Positions 24,452 through 37,000 of a stretch of 64,000 nt of DNA are shown piece by piece. The stretch's first letter is position 1; each line of letters opens with the position of its first letter. The DNA is from Camillea tinctor (Eukaryota; Ascomycota; Sordariomycetes; Xylariales; Xylariaceae). The translations under genes were made by a program, and so were the position numbers. Under the pieces are notes generated by a model. That model was given only the letters and a program-made list of their open reading frames with translations. It did not search any database and was not told the DNA's origin. Where the stretch lies: positions 124,001 to 188,000 of the forward strand of contig MU394074.1 in assembly GCA_022578605.1 (NCBI GenBank). Direction: 5' to 3'.

Positions 24452-25207
24452 TTGATACATGGTACAGGCCCTGACTATGCATGGGTTTTGTCAAGGGTTG
24501 GGTTGGAAATAAATGGAACAGATATTGATATTTTGTTAACTAAACGTGGTGTTTTGGTGTCAGAATGCCGGAGATATAATGAAGTCTTGTTTCTGTTCTT
24601 TTCTTTATCCCCAATTCTGAAATATCAATATTCTCAACGAACTGCTAGTACCTCTCCAGCGTCCTCATCTATCAGAACGTATCCTCCCCTCCATGTATAC
24701 CCTCCTTATCTTTCCTATCCTTCTCCTTCTCTTCGTAACCCGGACATCCCCGACCACACGCCTGGTTTCTTGATTAAGGGCAATCGTAAGCTGTTGCTCA
24801 CCGTGTTTGGCGTAGTGCTGGAAATTGTGGGCGGCCCGTCTAATGTGTACTATAATAGCGCCGTCGCGATTGAGCTTAACGCTGACCTTAGGGAAATGGT
24901 TTCTGTCGCGAGCTTTGGAAGCATTGTTGTGACGTTTAGGGGCATGGGTCGGGTCCTCACATTCGGCGACGAGCATGGAGATGCTTCTTCTCTTTCCGGC
25001 GACGGGACCCTGGTCGAGATTGAGCACGTACGATGTAATCAAGGCGATCTCAGCCCAAAGAACTACCAAATGCTCGCACACCCCCACAACGTTCTCATGT
25101 CCCTTGCATGTCTTGGGCAAGAGTTCGACTCGCTGCTGAGCTGCGGTGAAGACACCCACGGGGTGGTCGAGTCCAGGGGAAGTATTACGAGAGGCAGCCG
25201 CCGCTAA
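24452..25207. other. Ambiguous coding-like stretch, open on both strands
   Basis: The plus strand is open throughout (251 codons, no usable ATG before about codon 148). The minus strand is open over 24665-25159 in a 164-codon frame. The interval 24730-25207 is richer in G+C than its surroundings and has coding-like codon composition, so it is probably a gene fragment or an exon of a gene I could not assemble. I cannot choose the strand and recognise neither product. Confidence 0.3.
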
Positions 25208-26549
25208 TGGGTCTATATTTTCTCGCCCTTCCGCCTTTTCTTCTAGTTTGGCGTTTGGTTTTCCATTGGAGTTCTTTTTGCCTGTAGTTGATGAGGCTGA
25301 CCTTATTCATAGTTCTTCAAGTTCCATTCTTTCATCTCTGCGGAATTCCCACTCCATACATATAAATGCACAGCATCCCAGGGCTATATATCCACATAAT
25401 ATTTTGAAAAGAAACCAGCCTGTGATCTTCATGGTTTCGTAGGGGTGAAATGCGGTATGGGGAGATTTATCACGACTCGTTGCTTTGATGAAGCGGAGAA
25501 TTGATCCTTAAGTACGGCTGGCGAAGCTGGTTCTGGCTTGAGCTGATGCTAATACACAACACATACGAGAAGGTAAATAAACTTTTTGACCTAGTCACTG
25601 GAAAGCTGTTGTTTGAGGCAGCCAAGGTTTAGTTTGGTGTCCACCTTGGGGGTCTGTGTAATATTGTGATGATTGTGGACTTATTGATCGATTAAGGATG
25701 TAGAAGGAGGGAAGATCCCTCTGCTAAGGATGCTAAAGCCTAACGGTAGGTACACTATCTACATTTAGTGTGCCAGCTGGCGGGGACGGGCAGCTGACAA
25801 ATATACGGGAATTGGGATGATGTAGGACGCTGGATATGAGCTAATTGCCCTTTGGGGCAATTAGCAGTTGCTTCTTGTCATCGTGGTGGTGCCCAGGTGG
25901 TGGTGGTGTTGTTGTAAGAACATTGGTGAGCTAGGTTACTGGTACCTAATACCTCTCTCTACTGTGCCCAACCCAAGTGTTACGCCCCAGCCTGGTTGGC
26001 TGGAGGGTAACTATATAATACAGAATTGGGGCACAATGACTAGGATCATTCAATTTTTTTGGGAAGTGTTATTTTTAAAAGATAATGGACAAGGACGAAA
26101 GCATATTTTGATTCTATGAGAGAAATATATATACATATATACTTTCTTCTCTTTGGCAATAATTTGTCTTTGTTCATAAAGAGAGTTACGAGGGTTAAGG
26201 AGATGATATTAAGATAAGGTAACTTATAACTTATGTTGTTGACTTTTATCCTCACTGAGAAGTATGATGGTTGGGTGTCATATAGATCGAAAGTAGCTGA
26301 TAACTCAATCATCGATGATAGAAAAACCAATTGCTGCAATTATAGTAAGACTCCCCATTTGTCGATCTTCCTATCACGAATACAAAAAAAGGGGGAAAGG
26401 GATACTACACATTAAGCCCATATTTATGAATCACTCACATGTATGTTTGCCATCTGTAGAAGATAACAGGGAAGAAAAGAAGCGAAATACTCATAGCGTG
26501 TTCATCCATATCATTGTTCTCTAACTACCCCTCTGCGTCCTCTTTAACA

Positions 26550-26634
26550 CGTAGTACAATATACATAACCAACCAGCCAACCTGCCCAGTTCTTGAGCCC
26601 CCGCTTAATCTCCTTAATGCACTCAAACCGCCTC
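26550..26634 (-). pseudogene. Fragment of the golgin-like gene's 3' end, C-to-T mutated
   Basis: On the minus strand, 26577-26634 aligns without gaps to 60170-60227, the codons for the C-terminal RRLERIKEIKRGLKNWEGW segment: 51 of 58 bases are identical. Of the seven differences, five are C to T and one is G to A in the fragment. The neighbouring 26550-26576 matches the parent's 3' UTR at 60311-60340, so the fragment has lost about 80 bases between the two pieces. It is a partial duplication with a mutation pattern like repeat-induced point mutation. Confidence 0.8.
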
Positions 26635-26759
26635 CCAGATCTAGCAATCACCTTCCACCTGGGCAGAGGCCTTGGGACTCGAGGGTAAGACCTGAGTGTG
26701 GTAACACAAAATGTCGTCCTATCCACAATACTAGCATCAAGAGGACCACTACCTAGGAG

Positions 26760-26825
26760 AGTTGTAGTTGTAGTTTTACGTATAGCGATATCGCAATTAC
26801 CTAACCTAAGCCCTTGTTAAGATCC
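26760..26825 (+). repeat. Dispersed short repeat, copy 3 (diverged)
   Basis: Contains GTAGTTGTAGTT near its start and AATTACCTAACCTAAG...CTTGTTAAG near its end, aligning with the same blocks of the copy at 39494-39575. It is more diverged than copies 2 and 4. Confidence 0.4.
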
Positions 26826-27520
26826 TAAGGTGAGGTCATTATGTCCCCTTAATCCCGTCTAAGGTTCCTCAAATTACACGAAAACGAAAATAAAATCCTC
26901 ATAGCATCGTCATCCATATCATCATTCTCCAACCATCCTTGCCATCTCTACTCTCTCCTACCCATTATCATCTAAGATATATGGGAGCTCCAGAGAACTG
27001 TTTTAATAATGACGGAGAGATAGTTTTATAACACTTAGGTTTGAACCTTTTTGCTAGTCATACGTCCCTAAACAGTGTGCACCTTGCTGGATACTTTCAA
27101 ACCTAGATACGGTGTTCGAATCATATTACATCTTTATGGGGTAATTCTTGTGCATGTAGTAACTATAGTCTAGTATTAAAGGCAGATGTATATCGTTGTT
27201 TCCCTGAACAATTGAAGCCAATGTCGTATTATACACGGAAGAACTGGAGGTTACAAAGGATATAAGATAGAAGGAAGGTTATGGGACTACATGGGGAGCA
27301 ACAGCGATATCCATCTAATCCTTAGGAACAGTATTAAAACCCCCATTAACCCCCCCCTTTTTTTTCTTCTACTCTGCTCTAGTGAACCTCCCCTCTCGAT
27401 ACCAACAACAACAATTGTTGCAATTCATACTCTGCACACCCTATATGAGGAGAAAACGTAGTTGTTTTTACGCAAGGAACTATAACTACAGATGTAAGGG
27501 AATCTTGGTCTTTCTATGTA

Positions 27521-28599
27521 TGGATGGTCTCATTGTCCGCCGACGACCCCTTTTATACTTCCGTCTCTATACTTATCGCCTCGCAGTTGCCAGCTCCCCA
27601 AGCCTCAACTTGGCACCAAGAACGGGCCGTACCCAGCTCATTTTCGAGTAGATTTCAGCCCAAGAACGATGCAGGAGAAAGACGCTATTTGCTAGCACTG
27701 CATCTGTGCCTGCTTTCAGGACGCAGACAAGTTTTGCACCACCAAGACTGCATCGCAGTCTAACAAGTGCATCCGGTGCACGGCCGGGAAGGTGAGCGGA
27801 ATGGATGATGGTTACGTGCCGGTAAGACTACTGCCACAGTCCATCAACGGCCCGCTAACGACCCACAGCCCCCCCAACGTTGACCAGGCCGAATTCCTTG
27901 CCGCCCACTCTGTTGGAATATGGGGTTACCACCCCACTATACGGTACTACACTACTACTACATGTACATATATATTGGGCTTACGCCCTCATAGACTCTC
28001 TCCTGGACTGATACACTTCATCCTTTCCCTCACCTATCGTCTCACTCCAATACACTCGACCTACCGTCAAAGCACCATCCCAACCAACCAGAAAAGGTTT
28101 TTAGCGGCCAGCAAGGCTTTCTGTACCACCGCCGGTCCAGTCCCTGCCCGTGCCCCCGCTGCACTAGAACTGAGAACATCAGAACCAAGAATAGCGGTAC
28201 CAAGAACAACGCCAGAACGAAGAAGTGCAGCGGGCAATTGGCCATCATCACAGATACCGCGAGGCAATCTTATCGCAAGTAGCCCGCAAAGCGCCCAAGG
28301 ACTCGCTAGTAGCGGTTCTATGTCCCTGGAGTACGAATATCCCCTGGGGCCGAGGAGACAACAAAAGAGTACAATACCAGGGATCTCAGTACGACGAGTG
28401 CAGCAGCAAGTTTGGCAGTATGTAAAGAGCGTTAGCAGACTGGCCGGCCAGCGAACATACTCTTACTGTTGAAGATACAATCGAGCTACTGCCTCGTGGC
28501 GACCGGCCAGTGTACGAGAACGACCATGCACCTCCACTCGCACACAGGGAGCGAACAATGCTCCCGAGGGCGCTGTACCACTTCGAGCTGATTGCATGA
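27521..28599 (+). pseudogene. Remnant or incompletely resolved multi-exon Cys-motif gene
   Basis: Two splice-bounded blocks look coding. Block 1 ends at 27791 in a Cys-rich frame (DADKFCTTKTASQSNKCIRC). It is followed by a textbook 77-nt intron: donor GTGAGC, branch CTAAC at 27855-27859, acceptor CACAG at 27868. Block 2 is 28195-28417 plus 28475-28599, joined over a 57-nt intron (donor GTATGT, acceptor GAAG) and ending in TGA. It reads as a helical segment followed by VLCPWSTNIPWGRG. Block 1 is cut by TAG just upstream of its Cys motif, and no frame connects the blocks cleanly across 27869-28194, so I treat it as decayed. The Cys spacing resembles short fungal Cys-cluster domains next to helical regions. 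Alternatively, further small exons were missed. Confidence 0.35.
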
Positions 28600-29191
28600 G
28601 CAGTCGGTCGGTTGGGAAGATACCGGAAGGAGACAACACCAACAACATTAATTCTCTTTTAAAAATGTCGTTCGTCTTCCCATCTGAAGTCAACAACATG
28701 GGCACCTCGGTCACCAATATGTTTTCATCTTTAGGTAATATCACTATTATACCTATTGCTGAAAATATCATTACTGGTCGTAGCTCGACTGGCTGGTTAT
28801 ACCGAATAGCGTTATTTTTTTTTTTTTTTTTTGGAATACTTACCCTTATGATGTTTGGGTTGGGTTTGTTTCTAATTATCATTATTTCCATTGCAATTGT
28901 TGTTGTATCGGTTTTAATATTTTAGCGGTTATTTTTGTAGGGCTAGCTATGGTAATAGCTACAGTATCTTTATATTTCGCTATTCAGATTTTTATTGCTC
29001 TGGCGGTGTATCTTTTGCGGTGGGCCAGCAGGAGGGCCCGGGTGGCCACACGAGCTTTGCCCGGATTGGCGGGGGTTTTACAATTGGATGGAATTATAGA
29101 CTTATACATTTTTATCACTGGTCGTGATAATCCGGGAGGGGGGAGGGGGGTTTTAGGGGAGGGAAAGGGCTTCTTGGAACATGTAAGATGA
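28596..29191 (+). pseudogene. Hydrophobic membrane protein gene broken by a one-base frameshift
   Basis: An ATG frame (28596, second ATG 28665) runs into a hydrophobic segment and stops at TAG 28923. A second frame (28949-29191, open upstream to about 28912) continues with hydrophobic residues and then a basic tail (LRWASRRARVATRALPG...). Shifting by one base in the TTTT run near 28911-28914 makes one continuous frame, so a single-base deletion is the simplest explanation. A 17- or 18-base poly-T run at about 28816-28832 sits inside the first half and encodes a run of Phe. The architecture (polar N-terminus, long hydrophobic hairpin, basic tail) resembles the gene at 23915-24313. A sequencing error in the T run is the other possibility. 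Confidence 0.45.
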
Positions 29192-32100
29192 ACGAACCCC
29201 TACGCGTATGCTGCGTATACATATATCACTTTACTTACCTATTGCATTAGGGTTTTCATGAGCCTGGTTCTGATAACCAGCAGCGTTTGCCATTGTCTTG
29301 GACCCCATGCCCCTTTTCCATTTCCGTTATCATCTCCGTTGCTGGTATCCTCTACTTCTCATGACAGCACAATGTCAAGATATACTGCGGGAGACAAATT
29401 CCATGACTTTCGAGAGCGTGCTATAGTAGAGAAGTGAGTGCTAGCAAAGGAGAACCCTCGTTTCAGCCTCTAAAGAATAGCATAGATCTTCGAGGGACAC
29501 ACCTTCTCTAGGCTAGTCATAAGCTAATCGGACATCATTGGATATCACTGAATCGTTCGACGTCATTCTCCATCTTCATTACTATAATTAGTTCCCACAC
29601 TCTCCTTCGTTAACTAGTAATTAATTCCATCTACATAAACACTTCTGCTCTAGCTTTTGCTCTAACATGAGACTGGAAGTAGATTTTGCCTAGACATACG
29701 AAATAATTTCCCCATCTCGAGACCACTACCCTTATCCTCATATTGAGCTTGGCACTACTATATCTATCTCGAGACTATTGCTTCTCTTACTTTCATACCG
29801 TCGGTACTATTGTCCTCGTATCGAGCTGATATTGCCATCCTTATCTTGAAAAGTAACAATCTCTCAATTCCTGGCATACATAGAGGGCTATTTCTATTGC
29901 AATTTGATATTCCACGTCCAATTTGTTACTTCTTATGGCCGGATCAGGTTGGATAATGGGACAGGTTATCCTCTCATCAAATTATATACTATAGTGCATA
30001 CTGATTCGGCTTCTTCAATACCATCATCTGAATGTGGTAACACAAAATCTCACGCTAAGCTTACCAGCAGCACGATTGGTTGCAGCTAGATTAATGCATT
30101 TGAATAACTAGGTATGTACCTATCCTTTCTTCAAATTAAACTTTAAGGTTGGCTTAAGGTTTTGTACTAAGTGAGCTTAGGGAGTGGGGATAATATGGGG
30201 TTCATGGATATTCCGGACTTCCATGGACGTAGGTTAGGTACGAAGGTACCTATAGTCAACCCAGCTTCCAGTATCCCATCTTTTAGTGTATTTAGCGAGC
30301 CGTAGCCGAGACTAATACATCCTCATATAGAGCCCCATTAACTTTCTTATCACTATTACAGTGCTTCCGTTCATCTAATCAAGGTATTTTAGAAAGCAGA
30401 TTAGGAGAAATATTCGACTGTAAAACAGAACTCGACCAGAACGAACCGCTTGTGGTTTCTCTTCTGGTATAGTTCGATGACGCCTTAGTGAGGATAATTT
30501 ATCCACTTTATCAAGGCTGCCCTGAGAAATTTGAATTCGAGTGTTGTTACACGTGAAAATCCCTACCTGGGTGATTCTAGTTGTGTCTATCCACTTTTTA
30601 GTCGCGATTATCGGGTATCAAACAGGACCTTAAGTGATTCAGGGGTTCTCGAGATCCATCCTTCTAACAAGCAAACCATAAAGCTGGGAGAGTATCTGTC
30701 CAAGAGGCAAGGACAAATACTCAGTTGCTGACATCGAGATTTGGACTTGAGTGGGCTATTGGGAAAAACGTCACCATGAATTAGGGAATGGAAGCCGTTT
30801 CACACTCATTAAACTAGATTCCCAGAATCTCTCAACTAGCTACAGTTCGAACAAATAGCGGATTATAGGTATCACATCTCCCTCGATTTATTGGCCAGAA
30901 GAGTCTGGACTAATATATTTTCTTTCTTCTAAGTAAAACCTTTAGACTATAATCGTCTCGAAGCCTAAGTTCTGCATTTAGGTGAATAAACTTCATGTAT
31001 ATAAAGAGAAGAAGTTTAGATTCTTACAAGTCGTTTCTCGAAACAGTGTTCTGTTTCGTATAAGAATTATAAAATTATGCATTATCTAGTATTCCCCCTT
31101 GGTTTTAACCTTATATATTTACTACCTAGTATCTTCGAATGTTGTAGCGATAGAACAACCCACGCCCTTCCTCCCCCTCCTTTTTTTCTCGTTACACCAG
31201 TTGTCATAGAATTTTCTTGAAGTCTCCCACGCTGATTGTCTAGGACGGGAAGGGTAAAAAGGGAAAGAAAAGAAAAAGGCGTATATGCCGTACAGCCTAA
31301 TTCAAGTTCCTACTTCCGTCCTTGTGATGTATTTCCTTCCAATATACCAGGTTATATTACAACTAACGTAAATATATTACTGAGAAAGATATCTTCCAGC
31401 AACACGCATGAGAATATAATTAGACTTTGTTTATCCGAAGCATCTGTTTTCACAACTACAATTCGCGCATGTAGTAAAGTCGCAAGTGAATCATCAAATG
31501 ACTGTTCTTAGTCTAGGTATTGGCATTCTGAGTGTTGCAGTGTGTTGACACCAGGCCGGTCATTATTAGTGTAGGTGCATGATATGACAACGTTCGAAAG
31601 ACATAAGCATTACTTTTGACTGCTGTAGGTGAAAACTTTGCATGTAGGAACAAGAACAAGCTTACTTTACCCGCTGCGACTTCGTAAGCCTATTTCTACC
31701 CACTGAACAATTAGTTGTACTATCCATTTTCCCTGCATTCCAGCCATCTCTTGGCTTGTAACAGAAAGAGTACTTTCAAAGTTCTGGCCTCACCGGCGAA
31801 GTGGGATTTGCCCCGCTCATTGCTATGGATGGGGACTATACGCCACCTCACCTAGGGTTCAATTTTTCACCAAGGCAAGATTCAACGACAAGACGTCGCC
31901 ATGATAGATTGCACCACACTTCAATCTTGAAAGCTCAAAATCACAGAATCATCAATATAAATCTGAGCACTTGCTATATAGGGACTATACACTAATATTA
32001 GCAAACTCCCAAGTATGGCATCCGCATGAGGCTGGGAATAAAGATAATAGTAGAGATAAAATAGGGGTTCGTTAACCTGAGACATTATACGCGGCATTAT

Positions 32101-33452
32101 TCGACCTTTTCGTCGTAGCAGCGGACCACACCTTTCGACGGGCTTCAGTCAACCATTGGGCCGCGACTCGAGTGATTCTCTCATCAGGCATAAGGACATA
32201 AGTGCCTCCTGCGAATGATACCCACCGGATAACTGTAGGAAGACCTGCACTTTTGCGATCTGGAACAGGCTTAGGGGAGGTGCAAGACCCTGTTTGTGGA
32301 CAAGACCGGTGACATGGGATAATCCAATGGTGTGGTTCACTTGCCGGGGGGCTATACATACCTCACCTTGGCCCAAGAAACGAGGAATTAAAATTATACA
32401 CACAGCAATGAGTTCTAAACCATTAAAAAAATAAACGCGAGAGGGTATAAGCCGAAGTGCCTATATATATATATATCAGATATATACTTAATTTCAGCTA
32501 CGAGCCAAATGGCTAACTATGTCAATTTAAGGTCTAGTGATTGCTCAGAGATGTTTAGCCGTTATCACTCAAGACCAGCCCGCATCATTAGGTGAGTTTT
32601 AGAGCTACTAGAAGGTTAAGACTCTCGCGCCAACTAATTGGTGACCCCACGTAGGAGACAGCTCCTCCTATAATAACTGAATAGCCCCCCTGCCATCCCA
32701 ACGGCTTGGTTCGTCCCTTGTGAATAATTTAATGGGGCACCCGGATGCGCGGAGATTGCGTACTGGGTGAGCGGTGTCTCTGATTAATACGATTTGTTGG
32801 TCCCGGCACCAAGTTGGGGAGCGGGGCGTCGACGAAAAGGGGCATTGAGCGGCGGTACTTTAGTGCAGAGATATGGAAAGGTGGCCGGTGCCCAGCCCGC
32901 CCCGCCTTGTTCGAGAAGCTTTCCGGGCTACGGAAGCTAAGAGAATCAGATCCTTTCCCGTGTTGGACTTAGCAGGTGTGGAGGTCGAAGTTTGGGAAAT
33001 ATGCATGCAGATCCCTCGGAGACTGGTCCGCTGGCTAGCTCCCATTCAATAAGCATCTTACGATGCGTAGCTAATTGCGAAAGGGAAAAAAAAGAAAGAT
33101 ATGCCTAGTGACAATTTTCTCGAGCGCTTTACAATGGCAAAACAGAGTGAACTCAATACGGCCTAAGCCACGGACAAGATCTAGTAAGACTGTTGTTATT
33201 CTCAGATACGATTTTAGTTAAACTGTTTCCTGACTGTATGAAAGCATTGAATACAGAAAGAGCCTTAGCGTGATACATTAGAATACATAGCTGCACTTTA
33301 CAAGAGGTTGTAGAACTGAGAACTGTCATGGTATCCATAAAACATCCAAATGCTACCCAATCCCATATATACAGAGACATACGTGTGCGTGTCGGCCAAT
33401 TTGGGGATCCGTAATGATGTACAGCTTAGAATCCCAAGAGAATTTCTCTCCT
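29192..33452. other. AT-rich, gene-poor region
   Basis: No intact gene. The frames at 32072-32359 and 32149-32403 (minus strand, two registers over the same DNA) look like an eroded coding sequence, with pieces such as WVSFAGGTYVLMPDERIT, but no family was recognised. A 16-base sequence at 30033-30048 is shared with 26697-26712. Otherwise there are only short random ORFs. Confidence 0.5.
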
Positions 33453-34065
33453 CTATAATCCTGTCGCAGCCAGCTCCCGGAAGCCTGCCATCTCGCTCTC
33501 CTCGCAAGCGCCCGCATGTACCACGGAGTGCGGCGGAACTTCGCCGTTTCTCGTCGGAATCTGCAGGCCCATGGTCTCTGTGTTCCCGGGGAACTCTGTC
33601 TTGTGACCCCTCCGGCTGATATCAGCAGTGTCGGCCGCAAATATGAGACCGAAGTCGCCGCCCTTCACGTAGGCCTCGGTCGAGTCGTCCGGTACCGTTA
33701 TGTGTGCTACTCCAGAGGCGAAAAACACCCACCTAGAGTGGAAGAAAAGAGTCCAATTAGCGATTGCACCTGGAATATGGAAGCGAGTCTAGAACTTACT
33801 GCTTGTACGGCGCAACGTGTAAGCCGCCATCGTAGTTGGACGGGACGATAGTGTAAGTCAGGTTGTCGAGCTGTCCGAGTTGCGCTATCGCGCAGCCGGC
33901 AACTCCTGGCTTGCTCGATGAGGCGAACGGGTTGTCGAGCTGCCAGCATTCAATTACTGAGTTGCCATCGCGAGCGCTAATAGCCGTCACGTTTAGCTTG
34001 ACCTGGGCTATTGCTGACCCGATCAACAGAGCTAGAGATATCGCGAAGGTGCAAAGGCGGTTCAT
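33453..34065 (-). CDS. Small secreted protein, two exons, candidate effector
   Basis: The model is complement(join(33453..33732,33800..34065)), giving 181 aa. The 67-nt intron has a perfect GTAAGT donor and CTCTAG acceptor and joins ...PYKQ to WVFFASGVAH. Residues 1-20 form a classic signal peptide (MNRLCTFAISLALLIGSAIA, cleavage before Q). The mature part of about 161 aa has three Cys, possible N-glycosylation sites (NVT, NLT) and the motifs GLIFAADTAD and VPPHSVVHAG. These I associate with a family of small secreted ascomycete proteins of unknown function. It is the only intact gene in about 11 kb of AT-rich DNA, a setting often occupied by effectors. No enzymatic motif is visible. Confidence 0.8.
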
Positions 34066-37000
34066 CGTGACGCTAGGCTTATAGTGATTGTGTAAAGTCA
34101 GATGGTGAATGAACTAAGTCTCGAGAAGGGCAAGAGCTAGTTTTCTAGTTCGAAGGCGATCGTATGAGCTTTGTATGTGGGTATTCAGCGTGGTTGAGAG
34201 GCGGTGTGGGTGAGGAAGCACTGACTTGGCGTAATTATCATACTATCTACGGAGAAAATCATGATAATATATATCCTGTAATCTATTCTATTTGTAGGTA
34301 TCTGACGGTTTGTGTGTATATGTCATAAACATGCGATTATTTCCACATGAAGTCCCTTGAAGCCCGATTACCTCGGTAGGTAGGGGTATGCCATACGAGA
34401 GTCGTCATTATAGTGTGGAGGGAGTATAATAGCTGCAGCAACACTCATCTGTACGTGCTGGCAGTAATGAAAATCTAGAAGGATCATATCCTAACCCGAT
34501 TATAAGTTCTAGAATACAGATCCCCACGATAATTACTTCCTTAACTGGCAGGTATGTGTGCCTTTAGGTGTTGGTGCTAATCCTTACTCGTTTATCTTCA
34601 TAACTATCATATCCTCTTAGACAAGGCTATAGTATGAGCCAATGTAACTATTCGTGATACACTGAGCCCTGTGGGTATGATAATACCGACTCTCCCACGT
34701 GTTCCCGGTCATACGGCATAGTGCATACAGCATAGAAATGGCTCTAGTGTAGCCTTCGTGCAAAGAATGAGCGGCAGTTTAATGCAAGGATCCTTAGCCG
34801 TTTCTATACCCAGCCAGAAAACCAGTCCCACTTGCAGCCAATCTACGAATCCGACGTAAAGCTATTACGAATGGAGTATACCATGCTTCAAGAAACCGGT
34901 AATGATCACAACAGCTGCATTTTGACTGATGTAACGCACATATTCACTACTGTTGTTGGTTCGACGTGCAGCTGCACATACCTGCTGATTTTGCCCATCA
35001 CATGAACTGTCGCTGGTGGAAGCGTAGGCGAATTGTCCTTTGGCAATTAGCCCATTTATAGGAGCTGTAGCATGAACTTAGAAGAGAATACCAGGAAGAA
35101 GTATAAGTCCAAGTCGTAAGGTTCGTGCAGATATACTCCGAATTGGGATATCGTGAATACCTAATTAGGCATATATCTATGTAGGGTGAATTGACTTCGG
35201 ATCAAGTTACCTATTCTAAAAGAAGTGCATGTACTCTGTCTTTTCGGTTGTATTGATCTAGTGCCGGGGTCTAGACCCCTAAAAAGTTGCGGTGTACTCG
35301 AAGGATCAATAGTCACATAAAAGCTCATGTAAAACAACTTGAGGGCAACGAGAAGTTGTGAAATATAAACAATATTCCAAATATGAAATGTAGTTGTCGC
35401 TCTCTACGCAGTGACCACTTTATTACTTAAGCCTATATCAAGTGTTCCATGACATATATCAAAGCCTTTCCCGCTCTGACTATTGACTGCGATTTCAGAA
35501 ATATTACAGGTAACATCAATAATCCATCCTCCAGATCCAACTAGTTCAGCCTGTGGGGTACGCTATAATCGCGTACCCGTCAACTTGAGACTAAGCATTG
35601 GTGCCGTTATGGAACCTAATATGTATGTAACAGTGTACATGTAGGACGCTGACAGACTTAAGAAAAATACCCAAAATATAGAATCACTAAGCCGCAACAC
35701 CAACATTATAATATCAATGATCACGGAACCAGTGATACAGGAAATGGTCCGATATATAAATTATCTAAACCCCCAGACTTAGTGATCACCTTGAAGGTAA
35801 TAACCGTGTTGTCAACAGCTTTATCCTATGTAGAGTAATATGAAGGTTATAACTTCTAACCAAAGATTAGGATATAGCTTGGAAGCTGGAGAAAGCTAGG
35901 TAATAATAACGTTTTAACGTTAAAATACATTCAATACAATGCATAGATATTCAATAACAATTGAGTTCAACCGTAATTCAACAACGGTATAGTATTTAAT
36001 AATCTTACAAGAAATCGATCAGTTCGAATACGAGCAATTGCGGCTATAACACATGTTTTAGGAGTAGAACAATAATGGTTAACTTGATATTGACTTTACC
36101 TAATAAGAGTATATGAGCGCCATGCTCCTTAACTATTTCTAATTAACACCTACCTGGTGGTTATAGTCACCGCTTTTCCTCCTGCAAGAAACCGGACTAC
36201 GGAGTTAAAAGCAAAGGCGCATTGTTGTTGAGAAAATACGGCCCGAAACATGCGATTTCGGCTACCGGTCAAAATAATGTGGGTTTTTTTTCTTCTTCTA
36301 TAAGGGGTTAATATTATAGATATATAGTATATGCCGAACCTTTGTAGATCAATTAACTAACCAATACTCGCCATTAACGTGGTGGGGTGTTATATGCACA
36401 TAATTTTATACATAAAAAGCCGAGTATGCCCATGGATACCCGGCGTACGTATCACTTCATGACACGGAGATGATATGAAGCTAGTTTTTAGAAGGAGTGC
36501 TTTTTTTAATATAAAAAAGATTTAGATCAAAGAAAAATATGTAAGAATACATCACAATAAATTAGCGCAGGCTACATGCAATTCCTAGGTATGATTATCA
36601 TGCGAAATGTCTGGTGCATATAAATTATATCTCCTATATAGCTAAGTACTGATGAATTATGCGATGAAAGAAACATTGAGGTTGATCAGAAGAATAGATC
36701 GAATAAAGCTAAGGTTACTATAATGTTTGTAGTAGGATTTGTTTTTTACTCTTTATTCTCTGTATTCTTTCTGTCAATATGCTCCCCGTTTATATGTTCT
36801 AATTATCTCTCAAGAGTCGTCAATAATCCGTGTCTCATCGCTAATCATCATACACTCATGAATAAATCACTGAGACCTTTCTCTGTGTGTATGGTCTTTA
36901 TCCTATAATCTTGAATATACCTTAAAGAAGCAGGATTTTAACTGGAAACACCATTAGGCATCAGTTCGCAGTCATTAGGAGGACCACCCGAAGTTACTCA

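Larger units (their letters stand above)
25208..27520. other. Gene-poor region with repeat and gene fragments
   Basis: AT-rich sequence with no intact gene. It contains a mutated copy of the golgin-like gene's 3' end (26550-26634), a dispersed-repeat copy (26760-26825), 22 bases shared exactly with 43702-43723 (26261-26282) and 16 bases shared exactly with 30033-30048 (26697-26712). Confidence 0.5.
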
